This document shows positions 34,397-42,744 of a stretch of DNA of 64,000 bases, piece by piece. Below the pieces are notes generated by a model. That model saw nothing but the letters and a program-made list of their open reading frames with translations. It ran no database searches and was not told the origin of the DNA. Source of the DNA: CBDCTM01 sp965222005 (lineage in GTDB: Bacteria > Bacteroidota > Bacteroidia > Chitinophagales > Saprospiraceae); contig OZ244935.1 in the NCBI GenBank assembly GCA_965222005.1, positions 4,340,001 through 4,404,000 of the forward strand, written 5' to 3'. Both the position numbers and the translations under genes were made by a program. The number at the start of each line of letters is the position of its first letter. The first letter of the stretch is position 1.

Positions 34397-35891
34397 AAAC
34401 TACTCTATTTATGCCTTTTACATTATTAATGATCGCGCTGGAAGTTTCGGCCAAAAAGTCATACGGCAGCCGGCACCATTCAGCAGTCATGCCATCCAAG
34501 GAGGTAACAGCCCGCAGAGCGATAGTTTTTTCATAGGTGCGCTCATCCCCCATTACGCCTACCGACTTTGTTGGAAGCAAGATGGTAGCAGCTTGCCACA
34601 CCTGCTGATACAGGTCGTGCTTTTTCAAATTATCAATAAAAATGGCATCGGCTTCTTGTAGCATAGCCACTTTTTCAGCACTAATATCTCCCAAAATCCG
34701 GATACCCAAACCCGGCCCCGGAAAGGGATGCCGCCCCAGTATTTGCCACGGAATGCCCAGCTCCTGCCCTACTTTTCGTACCTCATCTTTAAACAGCATC
34801 CGCAAAGGCTCCACAATCTTTAGCTTTAGCTTTTCGGGCAAACCACCCACATTGTGGTGCGATTTGATGGTAACTGACGGCCCGTGGACAGATACCGACT
34901 CGATCACATCCGGATAAATCGTGCCTTGTCCCAACCAGGCTATGCCCTCCAATTTGCTCGCTTCTTCCTCAAATACCTCAATAAACATGCGGCCGATCAC
35001 TTTGCGCTTTTGCTCAGGCTCCTTCACTCCCTTCAAAACTTCATAAAATCGATTTTTAGCATCCACCCCAACGATATTGAGGCCCATGCCTTCATAAGAA
35101 CGAAGCACTTCCGCAAATTCGTTTTTGCGTAGCAAACCATTGTCAATAAAAAAGCAATGGAGCTGATCTCCAATTGCTCTTTGCAAAAGGCAGGCTCCCA
35201 CGGTAGAGTCCACACCGCCTGAAAGGCCCATCAATACGTGCTCCTGGCCAATCAAACCGCTCAACTCCTGTACGGTATGTTCTACAAAGGACGCCGGCGT
35301 CCAATTGGCCCGGCAAGCGGCAATCTCTATCAGAAAATTGCGCAGTAGCGTAGCTCCGTGCAGCGAATGCGTGACCTCCAGGTGAAATTGTATGCAATAG
35401 ACAGGAGCTTTGAATTGGCCATTATCCGACCGGAAGGCAGCCACGCCAATACTGTCTGTAGCTGCCAGACGCTTGAATTTAGGCGGTATTTGCTGGATGG
35501 TATCGCCGTGCGACATCCACACCTGCGACTCATCGGGCACATTGGAGAGGAATGGGTCCGTTTCGGTAATTTTGAGTTTGGCTTTGCCATATTCTCTTTT
35601 TGAGGAAGCGGCTACAATCCCGCCATATTGCTGAGCGATGTATTGAGCACCGTAGCAAATAGCCAACAAAGGTTTGCGACCGATGAAAGGAGAAAGATCG
35701 ACCTTGAGCGCTTTTTCATCGACCACCGAAAAGGGGCTCCCCGAAAGGATGACTGCCTGGACATCGGAATCCTGCGAAGGGTATTTATTGTAGGGAACTA
35801 TTTCGCAATAAATGTTCAACTCACGTACCCGCCGGGCAATAAGCTGGGTGTATTGTGAACCAAAATCGAGGATCAATACTTTTTCGTTCAT
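34353..35891 (-). CDS. guaA: GMP synthase (glutamine-hydrolysing)
   Basis: A 512-residue bifunctional enzyme converting XMP to GMP. The N-terminal class I glutaminase has LDFGSQYTQLIARRVRE, the catalytic Cys in AICYGAQYIAQQYGG and His/Glu in IQFHLEVTHS (Leu replaces the usual Pro). The ATP-pyrophosphatase domain has the P-loop GLSGGVDSTVGACLL; the dimerisation domain ends in the conserved PPSTIEWE. ATG 35891 is chosen because a TATCTTTG box (35897-35904) lies just upstream of it; the frame stays open to 35936. First gene of a four-gene operon. Confidence 0.95.
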   Translation of the reverse strand: MNEKVLILDFGSQYTQLIARRVRELNIYCEIVPYNKYPSQDSDVQAVILSGSPFSVVDEKALKVDLSPFIGRKPLLAICYGAQYIAQQYGGIVAASSKREYGKAKLKITETDPFLSNVPDESQVWMSHGDTIQQIPPKFKRLAATDSIGVAAFRSDNGQFKAPVYCIQFHLEVTHSLHGATLLRNFLIEIAACRANWTPASFVEHTVQELSGLIGQEHVLMGLSGGVDSTVGACLLQRAIGDQLHCFFIDNGLLRKNEFAEVLRSYEGMGLNIVGVDAKNRFYEVLKGVKEPEQKRKVIGRMFIEVFEEEASKLEGIAWLGQGTIYPDVIESVSVHGPSVTIKSHHNVGGLPEKLKLKIVEPLRMLFKDEVRKVGQELGIPWQILGRHPFPGPGLGIRILGDISAEKVAMLQEADAIFIDNLKKHDLYQQVWQAATILLPTKSVGVMGDERTYEKTIALRAVTSLDGMTAEWCRLPYDFLAETSSAIINNVKGINRVVYDISTKPPSTIEWE

Positions 35892-35896
35892 GCCAG

Positions 35897-35904
35897 CAAA
35901 GATA
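35897..35904 (-). promoter_or_regulatory. -7 promoter box for guaA operon
   Basis: TATCTTTG on the minus strand immediately upstream of the ATG at 35891. The very short distance implies a short or leaderless transcript. Confidence 0.55.
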
Positions 35905-36323
35905 ATATACTCCTCGTAAGTGGCTGCATTTGGCAAGCAAAGCTTACTAACAATTCATGGTCACTCTGAAAACAACATTATAGGTAGTGCCCGATTGGTG
36001 GGGGCATATGGGGCCCTAAAAGCTATATTCAAAATAAAAGCTTGCTTAAAATTCCATCAATCGGCTACAAATAGTTTGGGAATCCCGAAATCGTTGGGGA
36101 GCATTGATTTTGAGGCTATGCCGATAAAGAAAGTGATTATGTTTTCCCAAACCACATTCATATTCGGTTTAACAATTCCAGGCTTTGAAATATAATCTAT
36201 GCAAATCGGCACAACTCCAAACAGATTTCTTTCAGCCAAAATAGCCTAAAACATGCTGTTTTTTTTCTATATTCACCCTGTTAATCAGTTCATTATTTCT
36301 TCACAAAACGAAAAACAACAACT
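35905..36323. other. Gene-free stretch between guaA and the OmpA-module gene
   Basis: About 420 bp between divergent genes. Two short open frames exist (35920-36195 plus, 36057-36239 minus), but neither has recognisable motifs. I see no tRNA, hairpin terminator or exact promoter box for the plus-strand gene. Confidence 0.5.
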
Positions 36324-37163
36324 ATGAGTAGCAGAACTCTTTCACTTCTGGTTGGCTTACTATCGTTGTTATGGTTTTGGTTTTGTTGGCATTGGCACTG
36401 CTGCTGGATACGCGGCGTTTGTTGCCAAAATGTAGCTGCGGCAGTCGCACCTACTGATGATAAAGCTGACATGATCGGAGACAGAGGGCCATTAGTTTTC
36501 AAGTGGTCAAATCCCGAAGCCTTCACCAATGACAAGTATGAAGCCTATAAATCCTCCTTCCTCAAAGACAATTCCGGTGACAACATCCTGATAATTACCG
36601 GCCAATACTACAAAGATGAACCCAACCCGACTTCTTATGAAAACCTGGGATTGGCCAGGGCTGCAGCAGTCCGCGATTTGCTCAAAGGCGATATCCCGCC
36701 CGAGCGCATCCGGCTGGCCAGCCAGCTGATGGGAGAATTTTCCGGCGACAAGTCCGCTTACTTCCCCAGCGTCCGATTTGGGTGGGCTGAAGCCGAAGTT
36801 GAAAAATCAGAGGTGGTCGAACTGGCTGACCGGGCCATCATATTGTTCCCATACAATTCTGTACAAAAGGATGCAGATCCAGCCATAGATAACTACCTGA
36901 ATGATTTGGCCAAACGCTTACAAACTACCAACGAAACGGTCACTTTGACTGGCCACACAGATAGCGACGGTACCGAAACTTACAACTTCAACCTGGGCCA
37001 GCAACGCGCACAGGTGATCCGGGATATACTGATCCGCAAGGGAGTCAAAAGGGCTCAAATAAAGGTGCTTTCTAAAGGAGAAACGCAACCGGTGGCTTCC
37101 AACGAAACGGAGGCTGGCAAGCATCAAAACCGCCGCGTGGAAGTGGAATTGCAGAAAAACTAA
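36324..37163 (+). CDS. Membrane-anchored protein with two OmpA-like modules
   Basis: A 279-residue protein. The single N-terminal hydrophobic helix is unusually rich in Trp, Cys and His (WFWFCWHWHCCW). A first, degenerate OmpA-like module (about 65-145) has ILIITGQYYKDE and NLGLARAAAVRDLL. The second (about 165-279) is canonical: DRAIILFPYNSVQKD, VTLTGHTDSDGTETYNFNLG, QNRRVEVEL. OmpA modules bind peptidoglycan. The next gene begins 31 bp later on the same strand, so they are probably co-transcribed and may form a cell-envelope complex. Confidence 0.83.
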   Translation: MSSRTLSLLVGLLSLLWFWFCWHWHCCWIRGVCCQNVAAAVAPTDDKADMIGDRGPLVFKWSNPEAFTNDKYEAYKSSFLKDNSGDNILIITGQYYKDEPNPTSYENLGLARAAAVRDLLKGDIPPERIRLASQLMGEFSGDKSAYFPSVRFGWAEAEVEKSEVVELADRAIILFPYNSVQKDADPAIDNYLNDLAKRLQTTNETVTLTGHTDSDGTETYNFNLGQQRAQVIRDILIRKGVKRAQIKVLSKGETQPVASNETEAGKHQNRRVEVELQKN

Positions 37164-37194
37164 TTTCATTTAAAAATCAAAAAACTTACATATT

Positions 37195-38163
37195 ATGATA
37201 CTTTTAGATATTTGCACAGACTGTACCTGGCAAATTATTCCGATGCTCCTCGGTGCATGGCTACTGGGGTGGCTCTTTTGGTGGCTTTTCAATCGATCAA
37301 CCTACCAAAATCGAATCGCTGAACTGGAAAAAGATCTGAAACTTTGGCAGGATAAAGCCACCGATCTGGAAGCAGAGCTCAGTAAACTGCGCTACGATTA
37401 TGAAAAATCTGCCGCCAGCCTAGCCTCCCTCAAAGGCAAATATGCCGATCTGGAAGTGGCTCTGGCAGCATGTGAGGAAGAAAAGAACAATATGGGCGAT
37501 ACCGTGGTAAAGGCAGGTAGTGACCCGGCAGTGACGGGTTTTGTAGCAGCGGATGGAGGCAGAGGCCTCGATTATGGTGCAGCTTTCCAAAATGACAACC
37601 TACAGCTAGTAGAAGGTATTGGCCCTAAGATTGAAGAATTGCTGAAAAACAACGGCATTGGCAATTGGGCTACCCTGGCAGCTACAGATCCTGACCGCCT
37701 CAAATCCATCTTGGAGGGCGAAGGTGCTCGCTACCGCATGCACGATCCATCTACCTGGCCCCGCCAGGCCCAGCTCGCCAATGAGGGCAAATGGAAGGAG
37801 CTTGAAGAATACCAACTATTCCTGGGCGGTGGAAAGGACACGGGTGTGACCGGTGGTGGAGAAGCTAAGATCAATAAAATGGCTGCCAAAATACTGGGCA
37901 TCACGCTCTATCAGCCTAATGATCTGAAACTCGTTGAGGGTATTGGTCCTAAAATTGAAGAGGTGCTGAAAAATGCAGGCGTCAAAAACTGGGCTGAGCT
38001 GGCCGGCACTTCAGTAGATCGTTTGCAGCAAATTTTGGATAGCGCCGGCGATCGGTTCCGCTTGGCCGATCCAGGTTCCTGGCCACGCCAGGCACAACTG
38101 GCCGTTGAAGGCAAATGGGATGAATTGCAAGAATATCAAGACTTTCTGATAGGTGGCAAGTAA
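37195..38163 (+). CDS. Membrane/coiled-coil protein with duplicated helix-hairpin-helix domains
   Basis: A 322-residue protein: a membrane helix (IPMLLGAWLLGWLFWWLF), a coiled coil (about 40-95), then two 82-residue repeats at about 133-214 and 241-322. Each repeat has LVEGIGPKIEE, an HhH motif, and a second block WPRQAQLA-x-EGKW. The repeats match at about two thirds of positions. Similar single domains occur at the C-terminus of other Bacteroidota proteins, and HhH often contacts DNA, but here it is tethered to the membrane after a coiled coil. Function unknown. A strong bidirectional terminator follows. Confidence 0.82.
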   Translation: MILLDICTDCTWQIIPMLLGAWLLGWLFWWLFNRSTYQNRIAELEKDLKLWQDKATDLEAELSKLRYDYEKSAASLASLKGKYADLEVALAACEEEKNNMGDTVVKAGSDPAVTGFVAADGGRGLDYGAAFQNDNLQLVEGIGPKIEELLKNNGIGNWATLAATDPDRLKSILEGEGARYRMHDPSTWPRQAQLANEGKWKELEEYQLFLGGGKDTGVTGGGEAKINKMAAKILGITLYQPNDLKLVEGIGPKIEEVLKNAGVKNWAELAGTSVDRLQQILDSAGDRFRLADPGSWPRQAQLAVEGKWDELQEYQDFLIGGK

Positions 38164-38184
38164 GCCTGATTGCATGTAAAAAAG

Positions 38185-38216
38185 GAGGGTTGGATGTGAA
38201 ATCACATCCAACCCTC
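38185..38216. terminator. Strong bidirectional terminator
   Basis: GAGGGTTGGATGTGA pairs perfectly with TCACATCCAACCCTC across a 2-base centre, flanked by A-tract upstream and T-tract downstream. It lies between convergent genes (HhH protein and OmpA/TSP3 protein). Confidence 0.88.
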
Positions 38217-38278
38217 TTTGCTTGTAAAAGGTTATTACTTAGTAATGATCAAATAATAACTTCACGATTTGTCTCTGA

Positions 38279-38361
38279 TCTTTTGCCGCCATACTTCGTT
38301 ATTTTTTGCTTAAATAGCTCGCTATTCGCTCAAAAAATGCCTCGCCTGACGACAAAATCTC
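38279..38361 (+). repeat. Dispersed intergenic repeat A, copy 1
   Basis: Core AAATAGCTCGCTATTC (38312-38327) is a near palindrome followed by CTCAAAAAA and GCCTC. The reverse complement of 61578-61663 contains the same core blocks in the same order (AAATAGCTC, GCTATTC, CTCAAAAAA, GCCTC, CTGA) with weaker similarity (20 of 33) upstream. Confidence 0.7.
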
Positions 38362-38400
38362 AATCCCAAATCAATAACTTATTAATTGGCCATTACTTAG

Positions 38401-39849
38401 TTATTTTAACTCCAGGTTGAATTCAACTCTTCTGTTTCTTTGTCTTCCATCCTTGTATTTATTGTCGGCAATCGGCCTGTTTTCACCATAGCCAGTATGG
38501 CTGAGACGGGTCGGGCTGATACCTTTGCTTACAAAGTAATCATAACATGCTTTGGCACGGCGCTCTGATAGTATCTGGTTGGATTCTGCACTACCAATAT
38601 TATCGGTATGCCCTTCAATGCGCATATGATAATTGGGGTATTTTTTCAAAATAGCCACTATATCATCAAGCACAGTTCTGGAGGAGGAGCGCAGGGTGGC
38701 TCGAGCCGTTTCAAACTCTACTGCATTCTGAGCCAATGTAAGTGTTGTTTCTTCCTCTTTGGTTATTTCCGGACAGCCTTTATTAGAAGCAGGGCCTGCA
38801 GTATCAGGGCAGGTATCGTTTTTATCGATCACGCCATCACCATCGCGATCAGGGCAGCCTCTATTAGCCGCACTTCCCACTTGATTGGGGCAGTCATCCA
38901 TATTGTTGACAATACCGTCACCATCGTTGTCAGGGCAACCATTTAGGTTGGCTGGGCCAGCCTCATCGGGGCAATCGTCCTGATCATTAGGAATGCCATC
39001 ACTATCGTTATCCATTTTTGGACAGCCATTGTTTTCAGCCGGACCTGCTTGTTGCGGGCAGTCATCTTTGATGTCGGGTAGTCCATCGCCGTCAGTATCC
39101 GGGCAACCATTATGTTCCGCAAGACCTGCAGTTTCAGGGCAGGTATCATTGCCATCAGCTACACCATCGCCATCTTTATCCGGGCAGCCACTGAGCGCAA
39201 CCAGGCCTGCTTCATCCGGGCACGCATCATTATTATCCGTTACGCCATCGCCGTCGCGATCGGCAGGCATTTCAATTTTTGGCTCTTCAGCCGCCCCTTT
39301 ACCCAGCAACCATTGGAAACCAATGCCATGCTGAATATTGTTGCGATCGTCCTTAACGGCAAAGCGATAGGTGGATTGCAACTGTACGTAGCTTTGCGTA
39401 GCCAGCTTGATGTTCAAACCAATACCAACAGGAAACTCTGCGGTAATATCTTCGTCACCCAACTTCACTGCAGCCCCTCCTGCCGTCAGGTAAGGAGAAA
39501 GCCACCAGTTCTCGCGAAAGGCTTTAATTTGCAAATTGGCACCCAGGCTGGTATAGAGTTTACTCTGGGAAAAATTTCTGGTTGCCGGATTCGGCGTTCT
39601 GATAGCCCCCATGATAAACGGGATGTTCAGGTTCAGAAAATCATTGAGGTGACGGACATAACCGATTTCAGCTCCGTCCGTATAATCTTCCGAAAATTCA
39701 GCGAGTTCATCAATAAAGGGAGTGTAATGATCGATCCACAATTTTTTTGCGGTCACGGCGTGTTTAAAGTTTGCATTCTGAGCAACAAGGCTCGCAGAAA
39801 ACAGACAAAGCGTAAAAATGAATGGAATGTAAAATTTAAATTTTTTCAT
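38401..39849 (-). CDS. OmpA-family outer-membrane protein with TSP3 calcium repeats
   Basis: A 482-residue outer-membrane protein with signal peptide (FTLCLFSASLVAQ). An N-terminal beta-barrel-like region (about 20-190) is followed by about seven thrombospondin type 3 repeats (DRDGDGVTDNNDACPDEAG and variants), each with Asp-rich Ca2+-binding loops, and an OmpA peptidoglycan-binding domain (about 375-482; RIEGHTDNIGSAESN, NRRVEFNLELK). The design links outer membrane and peptidoglycan through a calcium-stiffened spacer. ATG 39849 chosen for the signal peptide. Convergent with the HhH-domain gene. Confidence 0.92.
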   Translation of the reverse strand: MKKFKFYIPFIFTLCLFSASLVAQNANFKHAVTAKKLWIDHYTPFIDELAEFSEDYTDGAEIGYVRHLNDFLNLNIPFIMGAIRTPNPATRNFSQSKLYTSLGANLQIKAFRENWWLSPYLTAGGAAVKLGDEDITAEFPVGIGLNIKLATQSYVQLQSTYRFAVKDDRNNIQHGIGFQWLLGKGAAEEPKIEMPADRDGDGVTDNNDACPDEAGLVALSGCPDKDGDGVADGNDTCPETAGLAEHNGCPDTDGDGLPDIKDDCPQQAGPAENNGCPKMDNDSDGIPNDQDDCPDEAGPANLNGCPDNDGDGIVNNMDDCPNQVGSAANRGCPDRDGDGVIDKNDTCPDTAGPASNKGCPEITKEEETTLTLAQNAVEFETARATLRSSSRTVLDDIVAILKKYPNYHMRIEGHTDNIGSAESNQILSERRAKACYDYFVSKGISPTRLSHTGYGENRPIADNKYKDGRQRNRRVEFNLELK

Positions 39850-40028
39850 TAGCGTAAAGTTTAATTTTGAGTTATCGATTAGGTAGTTTCTCCAAAAAAT
39901 CGATATGTTCAACACCGCCTATTGCATTACTTTCAAGATTGAAGGTAATAAAGGGTGCTTAAAGAATTAAAAATCCGGGATTTTTTTTTGATGTGCAACG
40001 GTAAATACAAAGGATTGGAAATTGCCAA

Positions 40029-40964
40029 TCAGCCTACCAAGCCGCGGCCTTCTTTTTTGATCTTGCCTTCTTTGTGAAGCTTTTTCATTAGCCTGTCCAG
40101 GATACCGTTGATGAAGTCTTTGCTTTTATCAGTACTGTACAATTTGGCAATCTCTACAAATTCATTGAGCGTAACCTTCGTAGGAATCGTAGCAAAGGTA
40201 ATCAGCTCTGTAAGGGCCATTTTGAGCAGGATCATATCCAGCACGGCCACCCGATCGGCATCCCAGTTTTTCAAGGTTGGCTCAATGAGATTCAGCAATT
40301 CTTCATCTGTCTGATGGACTGTTTTTAGTAACAGTTCACCAAAATCCACTGTAGTTTCATCAGTTGGCAAATAAGCTTTGAAAAAATCTGCCGCTGCGGG
40401 CAACTGCTTGATGGTCTTTTTTACGGTACCCACTACCAATGATTTATCATCCACCCATACCGGGACTTGATCTTCGATCAGCTCATTAAACAAATCGCTA
40501 TTAAGGCAGGATTTATACAATTTGAGCATAATATCTCTATGGTCTGCAATTTGTGAATCTGTGCTGTGGATATAAGCTTTGTAGTCATCTGTTTTGGCAA
40601 ACTGCTTATAGAGGCTGCGCGTATTGTCGGAGTCGATGCTAGCCTCAAAACCGTATTGCTCAATGAATTTACCCAATTCCGAATTGTCGTGGAGCGATTG
40701 AATGAGCGGATTGGTGAAAAGCTTGTCAGTAAAAAGTTTGTCTTCAGCGGTAGGAAGATGCTTGGCAGATCGCCTTTCTGCGTCTTCTTTAGCCTGCTCA
40801 GCCACTTTGATGAGGAAGGTAAGATTGAAAAGATATAGCTCAAAGGAGCTTTGAATCGCCTGATGATAGCCTTTTAAGGCCTCTTCAAATGTCAGCTCTT
40901 TATCTCTGCTCATTGTATAGAGCATCTGCATGACTTTTATGCGGATATTTCTCCTGCTAAGCAT
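40029..40964 (-). CDS. nusB: NusB-family transcription antitermination protein (long Bacteroidota form)
   Basis: A 311-residue protein. LSRRNIRIKVMQMLYTMSRD at the N-terminus and the C-terminal helical NusB domain (about 190-305; EPTLKNWDADRVAVLDMILLKMALTEL, TKVTLNEFVEIAKLYSTDKSKDFINGILD) identify it. NusB binds boxA RNA with S10 in rRNA antitermination. The middle 100 residues are a Bacteroidota insertion. ATG 40964 chosen since a TATATTTG box at 40992-40999 lies upstream; the longer start at 40994 would lie inside it. Confidence 0.92.
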   Translation of the reverse strand: MLSRRNIRIKVMQMLYTMSRDKELTFEEALKGYHQAIQSSFELYLFNLTFLIKVAEQAKEDAERRSAKHLPTAEDKLFTDKLFTNPLIQSLHDNSELGKFIEQYGFEASIDSDNTRSLYKQFAKTDDYKAYIHSTDSQIADHRDIMLKLYKSCLNSDLFNELIEDQVPVWVDDKSLVVGTVKKTIKQLPAAADFFKAYLPTDETTVDFGELLLKTVHQTDEELLNLIEPTLKNWDADRVAVLDMILLKMALTELITFATIPTKVTLNEFVEIAKLYSTDKSKDFINGILDRLMKKLHKEGKIKKEGRGLVG

Positions 40965-40991
40965 ACTGGGAAAAACGAAATAATCTGATGT

Positions 40992-40999
40992 CAAATATA
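40992..40999 (-). promoter_or_regulatory. -7 promoter box for nusB
   Basis: TATATTTG on the minus strand, 27 bp upstream of the ATG at 40964. Confidence 0.5.
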
Positions 41000-41218
41000 A
41001 TCATCGCAAAGAAAATTAAATTTTTCCTAATCTAACCCATTTTACCCGGTAAAAAAACCAATTCTTGCCTCAAACGGCCAGCAAAATGCCTGTCCGGTAG
41101 TATTGTGGCGTGCTTGGGTAGCCATTTGACTTATCTAACAAAATGTAGAACACTCTTTAGGTGAAGCCTTTCCCACACAGCTTACAGCCTGATTTCTTAA
41201 AGCTTTTACCAAAAATAG

Positions 41219-41226
41219 TATCTTTG
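41219..41226 (+). promoter_or_regulatory. -7 promoter box for ffh
   Basis: TATCTTTG matches the consensus, 36 bp upstream of the ATG at 41263 and inside the longer open frame, which shows that the earlier start is not used. Confidence 0.6.
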
Positions 41227-41262
41227 CTCCCACCATATTTTATAAGAAATTTAGAAGCTAAC

Positions 41263-42609
41263 ATGTTCGAAAGTTTAAACGAAAGATTAGAGGGTGCCTT
41301 TAAAACGCTAAAAGGCGAAAGCAAACTTACTGAAATCAATATTGCCCAGTCGGTCAAAGAAATTCGCCGGGCATTGGTGGCCGCAGATGTCAACTATAAG
41401 ATCGCCAAAGAGTTTACAGATAAAGTCAAAGACGAAGCGCTTGGCTCTCAAAATGTGCTCAAATCCGTTAAGCCCGGCGAGCTGATGGTCAAAATCGTAC
41501 TCGATGAGCTGGTCGAACTGATGGGTGGCCAATCGGCTGGTATCAACCTCAAGGGCGAGCCGGGCATCGTGCTGATCGCCGGCCTGCAAGGTAGCGGTAA
41601 GACCACCTTCTCCGCCAAACTGGCCAATTTCCTCAAAACCAAGAAAAACAAAAAGCCGCTAATGGTAGCTTGCGATGTGTACCGCCCTGCCGCCATCGAC
41701 CAGCTCGGCGTGTTGGGTGAGCAAATCAAAGTGCCGGTGTATAAAGAGCCAGAGAATAAAAACCCGGTACAGATTGCTCAAAACGCTATCATACATGCCC
41801 AACAGCATGGCTTCGATGTACTCATCGTGGATACGGCAGGCCGACAGGCCGTTGATGAGGCCATGATGAATGAGATCGAGGCGATCAAAGAGGGAACCAT
41901 CCCCTCCGAGACGCTTTTTGTAGTCGATTCCATGACGGGTCAGGATGCCGTCAATACGGCCAAAGCATTCAACGAACGCATCAATTACGATGGCGTGGTG
42001 CTTACCAAATTGGATGGCGATACGCGCGGCGGTGCCGCTTTATCCATCAAATATACCGTTGGCAAGCCCATCAAATTTGTAAGTACCGGCGAAAAAATGG
42101 ATACCATCGATGTATTCTATCCCGATCGGATGGCACAGCGCATTTTGGGTATGGGCGATATCGTTTCCTTTGTGGAAAAAGCGCAGGAGCAGTTTGATGA
42201 GAAAGAAGCCAAAAGGCTGGAACGAAAGATCAAGAAAAATAAATTTGACTTCAACGACTTTCTCAGTCAGCTCAATCAGATCCGAAAAATGGGCGATCTG
42301 AAAAGCCTGATGAATATGATCCCCGGCATGAGCAAAATGACCAAAAACCTGGATATTGATGACAGCGCCTTCTCAAAAGTAGAATCCATCATATTTTCAA
42401 TGACTCCCCAGGAAAGGGCTCATCCGGAGCTGCTCAACATGAGCCGCAAACGCCGCATCGCCAATGGCTGTGGCCGCAATATCCACGAGATCAACCAGTT
42501 TATTAAGCAGTTTGATCAAATGCGCAAAATGATGCACAAGATGAGTTCTTCCAAAGGAATGGCAAATTTGATGAAGGGAATGCCCAAAAATATGAGGCCA
42601 CCCATGTAG
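41263..42609 (+). CDS. ffh: Signal recognition particle protein (SRP54 homologue)
   Basis: A 448-residue GTPase that binds signal peptides of ribosome-nascent chains with 4.5S RNA. N domain (MFESLNERLEGAFKTLKGES), G domain (LQGSGKTTFSAKLANF, DTAGRQAVDEAMM, TKLDGDTRGGAAL) and Met-rich M domain (MNMIPGMSKMTKN, MRKMMHKMSSSKGM). Length is typical. No 4.5S RNA gene is seen next to it. Promoter box supports this start. Convergent with mutS. Confidence 0.96.
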   Translation: MFESLNERLEGAFKTLKGESKLTEINIAQSVKEIRRALVAADVNYKIAKEFTDKVKDEALGSQNVLKSVKPGELMVKIVLDELVELMGGQSAGINLKGEPGIVLIAGLQGSGKTTFSAKLANFLKTKKNKKPLMVACDVYRPAAIDQLGVLGEQIKVPVYKEPENKNPVQIAQNAIIHAQQHGFDVLIVDTAGRQAVDEAMMNEIEAIKEGTIPSETLFVVDSMTGQDAVNTAKAFNERINYDGVVLTKLDGDTRGGAALSIKYTVGKPIKFVSTGEKMDTIDVFYPDRMAQRILGMGDIVSFVEKAQEQFDEKEAKRLERKIKKNKFDFNDFLSQLNQIRKMGDLKSLMNMIPGMSKMTKNLDIDDSAFSKVESIIFSMTPQERAHPELLNMSRKRRIANGCGRNIHEINQFIKQFDQMRKMMHKMSSSKGMANLMKGMPKNMRPPM

Positions 42610-42744
42610 GAGCAAGTTTGACTTTAGGGAGCTGGCAAAGCGTGGTATAGTTCTTCCTTGCCATCACATCCGATATCTCCCTGCTGCAAGCATTTTCTAG
42701 TGGTTTGTCAACGTGTACCATAAAACCGTCAAGGCCCTACTCTT

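Noticed and set aside
36057..36239. 60-codon minus-strand frame upstream of the OmpA-module gene
   Set aside because: No motifs, and no promoter box nearby; likely random.
38760..39270. Regular short repeats resembling a CRISPR array
   Set aside because: They are coding repeats (TSP3 calcium-binding loops) in the OmpA-family gene, in frame, with amino-acid conservation rather than identical DNA repeats.
42610..42744. Terminator between convergent ffh and mutS
   Set aside because: Only weak, interrupted pairing (AGGGAG and CTCCCT far apart); not a convincing hairpin.
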